The translations under genes were made by a program, and so were the position numbers. Below the pieces are notes generated by a model. It was not told the origin of the DNA, made no database searches, and saw only the letters and a program-made list of their open reading frames with translations. DNA of 64,000 nucleotides from Myxococcales bacterium (GTDB taxonomy: Bacteria > Myxococcota_A > Polyangia > Polyangiales > JADJMO01), in assembly GCA_016709545.1 (NCBI GenBank), contig JADJMO010000004.1:124001-188000 (forward strand). Reading direction: 5' to 3'. Below are positions 53,807 to 61,750 of the stretch, piece by piece; within the stretch, counting starts at the first letter, position 1, and the number at the start of each line of letters is the position of its first letter.

Positions 53807-54261
53807 CTGTGGCCTTTTGCTCTTGAGACGCACGATCGTTTCGCTCTCCCATCGTTCAGCCCCTTCGCGCCGTCAGAGGCTTCCGAGGTTCGGGGGGTCC
53901 CTGCTCGGCTCCGCGTCCGCTACTACGGCCTCGGCTGACTTCTCGCTACGCTTCACTGCGTCGCCCTTTCGGGCGTGAGGCGAGATCTCCCCAGGTAAGA
54001 ACACGGCCCTTCGCCGCGCGACCGCCCGATTTACGACGCCTGAGCCTCGACCATTCCGGGGCTTCGCGATCGTAGTGCTCGCTCGTCCTGCTCGTCGTCG
54101 CCTCGTATCGGGTTCTTGTTCATCGGCCCGCGGGTTCGCTCCTCGCTTCCTCCCCACGGTCGGTCACCCTTCCGCAGTTGCGATTCGCTTCGATCGGGAT
54201 GGTCTCCTCTCGGCGGGACTTGCACCCGCAAGGTCGTGCCCATGATGGGCGCACACACCGC

Positions 54262-54429
54262 AAGCCCGGGGCCTCACACCCCGGGCTTCACGTCCCAAAT
54301 CACTGGCTGGACATCGCGCTGCAACGACCGGCAGAAGGGCGTTCTGCCAGTCCAGCGCGACTTCGAGCCCGGGGTCGATGCCCCGGGCTTCAGCGGCCGT
54401 CGGTGCCCCGGGCTTTTAGCCCGGGGGCA
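54262..54429. repeat. Array of three GC hairpins right of the intron
   Basis: Three inverted repeats: AAGCCCGGGG/CCCCGGGCTT (54262-54288, loop 7), GCCCGGGG/CCCCGGGC (54367-54388, loop 6), and TGCCCCGGGCT/AGCCCGGGGGCA (54404-54429, loop 3). With the hairpin at 52341 they form four related GCCCGGGC-core stems around the intron. No gene lies in 54255-54448. Confidence 0.75.
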
Positions 54430-54448
54430 TTCTTCGACGCGCCTTGAG

Positions 54449-55222
54449 TCAGCACCGCTCCTTGAGGCTCTTGAGCGGCTTGCCGGTGCGGACGCGCTCG
54501 AACGCGCGCTGCCAGTCCGGGAACTCGGTGCCCATCAGCCAGTCCATCCACGCGGCCTGGAACCCGTAGTGCCCCGTCCACCGCGCGTGGTGCAGCGAGT
54601 GGTAGACGAACGGGTTCGCGAACAGCGAGGCCACGCGCGTACCACCCGCCGCCAGCGTGGGCTCCGCGTTGGCGTGCCCCGCCACGTTGCCGAGCACGTT
54701 GAACGCGAGGTAGCCCGCCCACCCGTAGAACCCGAGCGGTGCGATCCGCGACAGCAGGATCGGCAGCCCCACGTAGCCGAGCATCCAGAGGCAGGCCTCG
54801 CCGAAGCTCACCGACTGCCCGGTGAGCGGCGAGGTCACGTGCGAACGGTGGTGCCAGCGGTGGATCCATACCAGCGAGCGCGCGTGCATCGCGCGGTGCA
54901 GGAACCAGTAGAAGATCTGGAACGTCACCAGCATCGCGACGAACGTGCCGAGGTCGCGCGCGAGCGAGGCCGGCCCGAGGCGCACCACCTGGAAGCGGAG
55001 CGCCGCGGTCACGGTGACCGTGGTCACCGCGAGGAAGACGAGGTTGCCGATCGCCTCGAAGCGCAGCTGCCCCGCGGCGAGCGGCAGCGCGAACACCGGC
55101 TTGTGCACGAACCGCTCGAGCGCGAACCCGAACGCGAGCCCGGCGAGGGTCCACGCGACGAAGAACGCGAGCACGAGGCCCGCGAGCAGGGGCAGCGAGG
55201 CGGTGCGGAGCAGCTCGGGCAC
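54449..55222 (-). CDS. Fatty acid hydroxylase/sterol desaturase-family membrane protein
   Basis: 257 residues with about four membrane helices (LLAGLVLAFFVAWTLAGLAF, LVFLAVTTVTVTA, TFVAMLVTFQIFYWF). The di-iron histidine boxes are present in order: HRAMH, HRWHH and, near the C-terminus, HSLHH. Members hydroxylate or desaturate sterols, fatty acids or carotenoids with O2. The substrate is unknown; myxobacteria can make sterols, so a sterol is one option. Single gene between hairpins and bioA. Confidence 0.85.
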   Translation of the reverse strand: MPELLRTASLPLLAGLVLAFFVAWTLAGLAFGFALERFVHKPVFALPLAAGQLRFEAIGNLVFLAVTTVTVTAALRFQVVRLGPASLARDLGTFVAMLVTFQIFYWFLHRAMHARSLVWIHRWHHRSHVTSPLTGQSVSFGEACLWMLGYVGLPILLSRIAPLGFYGWAGYLAFNVLGNVAGHANAEPTLAAGGTRVASLFANPFVYHSLHHARWTGHYGFQAAWMDWLMGTEFPDWQRAFERVRTGKPLKSLKERC

Positions 55223-55253
55223 GCCCCGAGGATGGGGCCACGGCCGAGCCGGT

Positions 55254-56636
55254 TCAAGGCGCGACGGCGCGGAGGCTGTCCTCGACGATCTGGCAGAGCC
55301 GCGAGAGGTCCGGCAGCGGCGTGTTGAGCGGTGGGGTGACGTACACCACGTTGCCGAGTGGGCGCAGGTAGGCGCCGCGCTTGCGGGCCTCCTCGTAGAC
55401 GCGCCAGCCGACCCCCGCGGTGTACCCCGTGTCGTCGAGGGTCTCGACCGTGGGGATGGTCTCGGTGGTGGTGGCGACGTCGAGCAGATCGAACGCCGCG
55501 ATCGCCCCCTGCGCGCGTCCGCTGCGCACGAGGCCGCGCAGCCTGCCGTCGGCGAGCACGCGCTCGACGAGGTCGGTCAAGAGCGCGGCGCGCGACGCCA
55601 CACCGTCGAGGATGTTCTCCTCGCGGTAGATCGCCAGCACCTCGCGGGCGACCGCCGCGCCGAGCGGGTTGCCGCAGTAGCTGTGCCCGTAGAGGAACGC
55701 CTTGGCGCGCCCGCCGTCGAACGCCGCCTGCACCTTGCGCGACGCGAGGGTCGCCGCCATCGGCAGCACGCCGGCGGTGAACCCCTTGGCCGTGCACAGC
55801 AGATCGGGCGAAATCTCGGCCAGATCGCAGGCCCACATGGCGCCGAGCCGGCCGTAGCCGGTGAACACCTCGTCGGCGATCAGGAGGAGATCGTGCTTGT
55901 CGCAGAGGTCGCGCACGGCGCGCAGGTAGGCCGGCGGGTAGAACCGCATGCCGGCCGCGCCCTGCACCAGCGGCTCGAGCACGATGCCCGCGAGCTCGTC
56001 GCGGCGCTGCTCGCAGAGCTCGGCGATGGCGTCGAAGGCGAGGGCCCACGAGGGCGCGCACCCGCCGACGTCGTCGGCGGGCGAAGGCACGTGCACGCAG
56101 TCGAACAGCACCGAGGCGAACGGCCGGCGGAACACCTCGACCCCGCCGAGGCTCGTCGCGCCGATGGTCTCGCCGTGGAACGCGCCGTCGAGCGCGAGGA
56201 ACCGCGTCTTCTTCTTGCCGGCGCGGGGAGCTGACTGCGCGTGGTACTGCACGGTCATCTTCACCGCGGCCTCGATCGCGGTGGAGCCGTCGTCGCTGTA
56301 GAACACCTGGTCGAGCCCGCGCGGCGCGACCGCGGCGAGCTCCTCGGCGAGCAGCGCCGCCGACTCGTGGGTGATGCCCGCGAGCGAGCAGTGACAGAGC
56401 GCGCGCGCCTGGCGCTCGAGCGCCGCGACCAGGCGCGGGTGGTTGTGGCCGAGGGTCGAGACCCACCACGAACCGTTGCCGTCGAAGAGGCGCTCGCCGC
56501 TCGCGAGCTCGAGCCACGGGCCCTCGGCGCGCACCACCACGAGCGGATCGTGGCGCGCGCGCCACTCGTCCATCGGCGTGTAGGGGTGCCAGACGTGGGC
56601 CCGATCGGCCGCGAGGATGCGGGCGACGTCGGTCAC
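55254..56636 (-). CDS. bioA: Adenosylmethionine-8-amino-7-oxononanoate aminotransferase
   Basis: 460 residues from GTG 56636, inside a GTGA overlap with coaBC. Blocks typical of BioA: RAHVWHPYTPMDEWRARHDP, DGNGSWWVSTLGHNHP, FYSDDGSTAIEAAVKM, FHGETIGATSLGG, LLIADEVFTGYGRLG and the PLP lysine in LLCTAKGFTAGVLPMAATL. It makes 7,8-diaminopelargonate using SAM as amino donor in biotin synthesis. Other bio genes are absent here. Distinguished from other class III transaminases by the HPYT and WWVS motifs. Confidence 0.9.
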   Translation of the reverse strand: MTDVARILAADRAHVWHPYTPMDEWRARHDPLVVVRAEGPWLELASGERLFDGNGSWWVSTLGHNHPRLVAALERQARALCHCSLAGITHESAALLAEELAAVAPRGLDQVFYSDDGSTAIEAAVKMTVQYHAQSAPRAGKKKTRFLALDGAFHGETIGATSLGGVEVFRRPFASVLFDCVHVPSPADDVGGCAPSWALAFDAIAELCEQRRDELAGIVLEPLVQGAAGMRFYPPAYLRAVRDLCDKHDLLLIADEVFTGYGRLGAMWACDLAEISPDLLCTAKGFTAGVLPMAATLASRKVQAAFDGGRAKAFLYGHSYCGNPLGAAVAREVLAIYREENILDGVASRAALLTDLVERVLADGRLRGLVRSGRAQGAIAAFDLLDVATTTETIPTVETLDDTGYTAGVGWRVYEEARKRGAYLRPLGNVVYVTPPLNTPLPDLSRLCQIVEDSLRAVAP

Positions 56637-57838
56637 GCGAGCCTCGCCACGACCTCGTCGAGCACCGCGTCGGCGATCGCGCGCTTGCTGCCCTGCACCG
56701 CGCGCGCCGGCCCATCGTCGACGAACAGCACGTGGTCGTCGTCGCCGCCGAAGCCGTGGGCCGCGAGGTTCGCCACCACGAAATCGACCTGCTTCTGCGC
56801 GCGCTTCTTCCGCGCGTAGGCCTCGAGGTCGTTCGTCTCGACGGCGAAGCCGACCAGCACCGGGTGGCGCTTCCCGGCGCGCCGCGCGCCGATCGCGGCG
56901 AGCAGGTCGGGGTTCTTCACGAGCGTGAGCGTGAGCGTGTCGCCCTCGACCTTCTTGGTCTTCGCGCTCGAGTACTCGGCCGGGCGGTGGTCGGCGACCG
57001 CGGCCGCCATCACCAGCGCGTCGCCGGCGTCGTCGAGCGCCTCGTCGAGCGCCGTCTGCATGTCGAGCGCGCCGCGCACGTCCACGCGCGTGCACCCGCT
57101 CGGTGTCGACAGCACGACGGGCCCCGTGACCAGCGTGACGCGGGCGCCGCGGGCCGACGCGGCAGCCGCCACGGCGAAGCCCATCTTGCCGCTCGAGCGG
57201 TTGCCGAGGAACCGCACCGGATCGAGATCCTCCACCGTCGGCCCCGCCGAGACGACCACGTGTCGACCCTCGAGATCCCGGCGCGGCGAGAGTGCGGCCA
57301 CGATCGCCGCGACGACGTCCTCGGGCTCGCTCATGCGACCGACGCCCTCCTCGCCCGAGGCCACCGCGCCGAACACCGGCCCCACGATGCGCGCGCGCGC
57401 ATCGCCCTCGATCGTCGCGACGTTGCGCCGGACCGCCGGGTGCGCCCACATGCGCGGGTGCATGGCGGGCGCGATCACGATCGGCCCCCGCGCGACGAGG
57501 CAGAGCGCCGTCACGAGGTCGTCGGCGCGCCCCTCGGCGAGCCGGGCCAAGAGGTCGGCGGTGGTCGGCACCACCGCGACGCAGTCCGCCTGGCTCGCGA
57601 GCGCCACGTGCAGCTCCCCCGCGAACGACGGATCCCACATGTCGTCGCGCACCGGCTCGCCGCAGAGGCCGCTGAGGGTGACGGCCCCGACGAAGCGCTG
57701 CGCCGAGCGCGTCATCACCGGCAAGACCCGGGCCCCGAGCGCGAGCAGCTGGCGGGCGACGATCGGCGCCTTGTACGCGGCGATGCCGCCGGCCACGCAC
57801 AGGGCGATCACGCGACCTTCGAGGGGACGACCTGTCAT
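56633..57838 (-). CDS. coaBC: CoaBC-like phosphopantothenoylcysteine synthetase with altered decarboxylase half
   Basis: 401 residues from ATG 57838 (MTGRPLEGRVIALCVAGGIA). N-terminal flavoprotein (CoaC) fold: GGIAAYKAPIVARQL and the His of GELHVALASQ are kept. The usual PxMNxxMW reads PAMHPRMW (Asn to His), the ACGE..G-GRM clamp reads ASGEEGVGRM (Cys to Ser), and the PxTAN motif reads PTTAD. The synthetase (CoaB) half is normal: SAGPTVEDLDPVRFLGNRSS, AAAVADHRPAEYSSAKTKK and LVKNPDLL. The protein makes 4'-phosphopantetheine precursors; its decarboxylase may be impaired or differently built. Co-translated with bioA. Confidence 0.85.
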   Translation of the reverse strand: MTGRPLEGRVIALCVAGGIAAYKAPIVARQLLALGARVLPVMTRSAQRFVGAVTLSGLCGEPVRDDMWDPSFAGELHVALASQADCVAVVPTTADLLARLAEGRADDLVTALCLVARGPIVIAPAMHPRMWAHPAVRRNVATIEGDARARIVGPVFGAVASGEEGVGRMSEPEDVVAAIVAALSPRRDLEGRHVVVSAGPTVEDLDPVRFLGNRSSGKMGFAVAAAASARGARVTLVTGPVVLSTPSGCTRVDVRGALDMQTALDEALDDAGDALVMAAAVADHRPAEYSSAKTKKVEGDTLTLTLVKNPDLLAAIGARRAGKRHPVLVGFAVETNDLEAYARKKRAQKQVDFVVANLAAHGFGGDDDHVLFVDDGPARAVQGSKRAIADAVLDEVVARLA

Positions 57839-57869
57839 GGGGGCCGCATGGTAGTACGCTCGGCGGTCC

Positions 57870-58997
57870 ATGGCGCTCGCTCTCCCGTTCGACCCGACGA
57901 CCCTGCCCGGCCCCGTCCAGCGCATCGTCGGCGACAAGACCCCTCCTGCGCTGCGGATGATGGCGGCCAAGGGCGCCGCGCCGGGCCTCCGGCCCGAGCA
58001 GATCGTGCTCACCCTCGTCGTCCTGGCCCGGGCCGACCTCGCCCACGTGGAGCCCGCGGCCAAGGAGACGGCCGAGGCCACGCTCGCGGCGCTGCCGACC
58101 GCCATCCGTGACGCGGCCCTCGCGGCCCACGAGCTCTCCCCCCTCGCCCTCGACGTGCTGGCGGACACGGTCTCGAGCGACGTCACCATCCTCGAGCGCG
58201 TCGTCACCCACCCCGCGCTCGCGAACGCGACCGCCCTGCGGCTCGCCAAGGAGGGCACCGAGGCGATCACCGAGCTCGTCGCCATCAACGAGGAGCGCCT
58301 GCTCGCGTTCCCGGAGATCATCGAGGCGCTCTACATGAACAAGCGCGTCCGCAGCTCGACCGCGGACCGCGTGCTCGACCTCGCGGTGCGCAACGGCAAG
58401 ACGCTGAACATCCCCACGTTCAAGGAGGCCGCCGAGGCCATCCAGGGCGAGCTCATCCTCGCGCCCGACGCCGAGCCCACGCCGGACGACATCCTGTTCG
58501 CCGAGGCCCACGCGCTGGCCGACGCCATCGACGGCGAGGTCATCAAGGAGGACGAGACCGGCCAGGAGGTCGTGGAGGAGAAGGCCCTGCCCCTCGAGCA
58601 GCGCCTCCGGGAGATGACCGTCTCGCAGAAGGTCCGCACGGCCACGCTCGGCACGGCGGCGGTGCGCGCATTCCTCGTGCGCGACAAGAACAGGCTGGTG
58701 GCGGCGGCGGTCATCCGCAGCCCGCTCCTGCAGGAGAACGAGGCGGCCACCTTCGCCGCGAGCCGCGGCGTGAGCGAAGACGTGCTCCGGCTCATTGCCT
58801 CCAACGGCGAGCTCGTCAAATCCCACACCGTGAAGTTCAATCTCGTGTCCAACCCCAAGACCCCGATGGCGTATTCGCTGCGCCTCCTGCCGCACCTCCG
58901 CGGCGACGAGCTGAAGAAGCTCGCCAAGTCCAAGAACGTGCCCGGTCAGATCGCCAAGCTCGCCAAGCAGGAGCTCGAGAAGAAGGCGCCGCGCTGA
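57870..58997 (+). CDS. Unknown helical-repeat protein
   Basis: 375 residues, ATG 57870, only 31 bp from the divergent coaBC start. All-helical, with repeated ALA/LV patterns resembling HEAT-like or DUF2336-like repeats (AHELSPLALDVLADTVSSDV, LLAFPEIIEALYMNKRVRSS, LRLIASNGELVKSHTVKFNL). No signal or membrane helix. The segment MNKRVRSSTADRVLDLAVRN and the tail HLRGDELKKLAKSKNVP recall conserved myxobacterial hypothetical proteins; I assign no function. It is followed after 3 bp by the AI-2E family gene. Confidence 0.72.
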   Translation: MALALPFDPTTLPGPVQRIVGDKTPPALRMMAAKGAAPGLRPEQIVLTLVVLARADLAHVEPAAKETAEATLAALPTAIRDAALAAHELSPLALDVLADTVSSDVTILERVVTHPALANATALRLAKEGTEAITELVAINEERLLAFPEIIEALYMNKRVRSSTADRVLDLAVRNGKTLNIPTFKEAAEAIQGELILAPDAEPTPDDILFAEAHALADAIDGEVIKEDETGQEVVEEKALPLEQRLREMTVSQKVRTATLGTAAVRAFLVRDKNRLVAAAVIRSPLLQENEAATFAASRGVSEDVLRLIASNGELVKSHTVKFNLVSNPKTPMAYSLRLLPHLRGDELKKLAKSKNVPGQIAKLAKQELEKKAPR

Positions 58998-59000
58998 CCG

Positions 59001-60121
59001 ATGGGCGACACCGATCCGAACGTCACGCTCCCGCCGATCGAGCCGGAGCCGGAACCGCCGACCATCGCGATCCGCCCGGGTCGCTGGTGGTTCGCCACGC
59101 TGATCGGGGGCTCGCTCGTCTTCCTCGCCTGGCACCTGCGCAACGTCCTCACGCCGTTCCTGCTCGCGTTCCTGCTCGCGTGGGTGCTGTCGCGGCCCGT
59201 GCGCATCCTCGAGAAGGTGAAGATCCGCGGGCGATCGGCGCGCTCCTGGTGTTCCTCGTCGCGACCACGTTCGTCGTGTGGCTCGTCTCGTTCTGCGCGA
59301 GCTACTTCACCGCGGAGCTGGCCGAGGCCGGCCGTCACCTGCCCGCCCAGGCCGAGGCCTTGCTCAAGAAGGCGCAGCCCACGCTCAAGCAGCTGCGCAT
59401 CCAGGTGCCGCACAGCACCAAGGAGCTGGTGCAGCAGTACGGGCAGAGCCTCAAGGACCACGCGCCCGACGTGCTGCGCTGGATCGGCACCGCCCTCTTC
59501 GGCACGCTCTCCTACGCGTTCGTCGTGCTGTCGCTCTTGATCATCCCGATCTTCGCCTACTACATCCTCGTCGACTTCGACCGCATCGTCGCGCGCGGCG
59601 GCAAGCTCGTCCCGCGCCGCCACCGCCGCCTCGTGTTCGAGACCATCGGCGAGATCGACGACATGGTCTCGGGCTACATGCGCGGCCAGCTGCTCGCGAT
59701 GATCGTGCTCTCCGCGCTCTACGCGGTGGGGCTCCAGCTGCTCGGGCTGCGTCTCGCGATCCCCATCGGCGTGCTCACCGGGCTCCTCGCGTTCATCCCC
59801 TACCTCGGGTTCGTCGTCGGCCTCCTGATCGCCTGCACCATGGCGGCGATCGACGCTCAGAACCTGCCGTTCGTGGTGCAAGTGGCCGCCGTGATGACCG
59901 GCGTGCACATCCTCGACGTGTTCGTCGTCACCCCGCGCGCAGTCGGCCGCAGCGTCGGGCTCGCCTCGATCGAGGTGCTCCTCGCGATGGCCGCCGCCGG
60001 CACGCTGTTCGGGTTCGTCGGCGTGCTGTTCGCCGTGCCCATCGGCGCCACCGTCAAGATCGTCGCCCGCCGCGCGGCCAAGGCCTACCGCGAGAGCACC
60101 TTCTACCGCCGCGCGCGGTAG
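59001..60121 (+). CDS. AI-2E family (PerM-type) membrane transporter (frameshifted)
   Basis: About 373 residues from ATG 59001. Pro/Glu-rich cytoplasmic start, then helices WWFATLIGGSLVFLAW and LLAFLLAWVLSRPV. The frame changes near 59234, after which IGALLVFLVATTFVVWLVSF, YAFVVLSLLIIPIFAYYILV, YMRGQLLAMIVLSALYAVGL, IGVLTGLLAFIPYLGFVVGL and LAMAAAGTLFGFVGVLFAVP follow the PerM/AI-2E exporter pattern. Members export AI-2, Na+ or other solutes; the substrate is unknown. Forms an operon with the helical-repeat protein. Confidence 0.82.
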
Positions 60122-60128
60122 CGCCGAT

Positions 60129-60251
60129 GTGGGCCGGTATCCTCCCGGGCCGCCTAACGGCTGCCGCACCCCGAACAGCGCTCCGAGCTCCACCGGCGCG
60201 TTCGCGGCGCTCGGCCTCGCCGCGCTCCTCGTCGGCCGCCGGCGCCGCTAG
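60129..60251 (+). pseudogene. Orphan MYXO-CTERM tail (remnant or mini-ORF)
   Basis: A 40-codon frame from GTG 60129 ends in the sequence GCRTPNSAPSSTGAFAALGL followed by AALLVGRRRR and TAG: a Cys, a hydrophobic helix and four Arg, the layout of a MYXO-CTERM sorting signal. No exported protein precedes it, because the AI-2E gene stops at 60121. It is probably the 3' remnant of a deleted surface protein gene. Its stop shares CTAG with the convergent YkgJ gene. Confidence 0.5.
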
Positions 60252-60584
60252 CGATCGATCCCGCGCTCCTTGCGGTACTGCTTGCACCGCGCGCTGCCCG
60301 CCTTGAACGACCGGCAGCTCGTGGGCCGGTCGTGATAGATGGTGCAGCCCACCTTCACGCCGAGTCGGCCCGAGCGCGGCGCAGCGATGGTGCTGGTCGA
60401 GCCGCATGTGCGGGATCAGGTCGTCGTCGAGCACCACGAGCCGGCGCACGAGCTCGGGGTTGCGCATGATCTTGTCCCGGCGCGGCTCGATCTCGACGTA
60501 GTCGATGTACTCGAGCTCGCGGTTCTCGGCGGGGTTGCAGCAGCACGCGCCGCACGTGACACAGTCGTAGTCGACCTGACCCAT
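60248..60584 (-). CDS. YkgJ-family cysteine cluster protein (frameshifted)
   Basis: About 112 residues from ATG 60584. It begins MGQVDYDCVTCGACCCN, the CxxCxxCC-type motif of the YkgJ/zinc-iron chelatase-like family, then EIEPRRDKIMRNPELVRRLV and HHRCAALG. The frame shifts at the CCC near 60367 and resumes RLGVKVGCTIYHDRPTSC, SFKAGSARCKQYRKERGIDR, with the closing RP-x-x-C and C-x2-Y motifs intact. Metal-binding protein of unknown function. Divergent from the aminotransferase over 35 bp. Confidence 0.82.
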
Positions 60585-60619
60585 CGAGGCGCGGTTACAC
60601 GCTACGCTGCCGACGCGCA

Positions 60620-61750
60620 ATGCCCCCTTTGTCTCGATCCCTCGCGGCGCTCCGGCCCGGAGTGTTCGCGCAGCTGCAGCAGCGCATCGACGCGCACGCC
60701 CAGAAGGGCGGAGACCTGGTCCCGCTGCAGATCGGCGACACGCACCTCTCGCCGCCGGCCGAGCTGGTCGGTGGCAGCGATGCCGCCCTCTATCGCTACG
60801 GTCCGACCGCCGGGCTCGCCTCCCTCCGCGAGGCGCTCGCCGCCGTGCTGCGCCGTCGCGGGCTCGACTACGACCCGCGCGAGGAGCTCCTGGTCGGCGC
60901 CGGGGCGACCCACGCCCTCGCCTGCGTGGCCCGCGCCATCCTCTCCGAAGGCGACGAGGTGCTCCTGCTGAGCCCGTACTGGCCACTCGCGCACGGCGTC
61001 ATCAGCCAGACCGGCGCGCGCGCCGTGGAGTGCGTGGGGGTGGACGCCCTCGCCGGCGCGATCACCGACCGGACCCGCGCGATCTACCTCATCACGCCGA
61101 ACAACCCCGACGGCACCATGCTCGGGCGCGACGAGCTCACGCGGATCGCCGCGCTCGCCGAGGCCCACGATCTCTGGATCGTCGCCGACGAGGTCTACGC
61201 GGATTTCGCGTTCGACGCCGAGCACGTGAGCATCGCCTCGCTGCCGCGCATGCGCGAGCGCACGCTGACCGCCTACTCGCTCAGCAAGAGCCACGCGCTG
61301 GCCGGCGCCCGCGTCGGCTACGTCGCCGCGCCCGGCGCGGTGGTCGAGCTCGCGCGCCGGGTCTCGACCCACACCGTGTTCAACGTGCCCGTCGTCTCGC
61401 AGCGGGTCGCCCTCGCGGCCCTCGCCGACGAGGGGTTCCTGCGCGCGGCCCACGCGAGCTACCGCGCCTCTCGCGACCGCGCGATCGCCGCGTGCGAGCG
61501 CCTGCCGGTGTCGTTCGCGCGACCGACGGGCGGCGCCTACCTGTTCCTCGACTTCGGCGAGCGCCTCCGCGGCCGCCCGCTCGCCGCGTTCCTCGAGCAC
61601 GCGATCGATCACGGCGTGCTCCTCGCGCCCGGCGAGGCGTTCGGCGTGGCGTTCCCCCGCCACGCTCGGCTGTGCCACACCGCCGTTCCCGCCGCGCGCC
61701 TCGACGAGGGCCTCGCCCGCCTCGGTGCGGCGCTCGAGAGCTTCGGCTAG
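60620..61750 (+). CDS. PLP-dependent class I/II aminotransferase
   Basis: 376 residues from ATG 60620. Landmarks: LYRYGPTAGLASLREALAAV, GATHALACVARAILSEGDEV, LITPNNPDGTMLG (PLP Asn), WIVADEVYADFAF (Asp, Tyr) and the Schiff-base lysine in TAYSLSKSHALAGARVGYVA; the C-terminal substrate Arg lies in the HARLCHTA block. Aspartate-type fold; the substrate is not determined. It is only about 25 percent alike by eye to the aminotransferase at 14837. The stop shares CTAG (61747-61750) with the convergent kinase. Confidence 0.85.
   Translation: MPPLSRSLAALRPGVFAQLQQRIDAHAQKGGDLVPLQIGDTHLSPPAELVGGSDAALYRYGPTAGLASLREALAAVLRRRGLDYDPREELLVGAGATHALACVARAILSEGDEVLLLSPYWPLAHGVISQTGARAVECVGVDALAGAITDRTRAIYLITPNNPDGTMLGRDELTRIAALAEAHDLWIVADEVYADFAFDAEHVSIASLPRMRERTLTAYSLSKSHALAGARVGYVAAPGAVVELARRVSTHTVFNVPVVSQRVALAALADEGFLRAAHASYRASRDRAIAACERLPVSFARPTGGAYLFLDFGERLRGRPLAAFLEHAIDHGVLLAPGEAFGVAFPRHARLCHTAVPAARLDEGLARLGAALESFG

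Larger units (their letters stand above)
52372..54254 (-). mobile_element. Group II intron, probably bacterial class C
   Basis: About 1.88 kb on the minus strand. The 5' end is placed at 54254 because the minus strand reads GTGCGCCC there, matching the GUGCG consensus. The 3' end is at 52372, after domain VI and the terminal CCGAT. An intron-encoded reverse transcriptase lies in domain IV. Domain V carries the CGC triad (GAACCGCCCGG) typical of class C, unlike the AGC of other classes. Seven bases upstream of the 5' end in the 5' exon is a perfect 10-bp hairpin (54262-54288), the sort of terminator-like target class C introns use. Exact ends need RNA folding. Confidence 0.85.
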
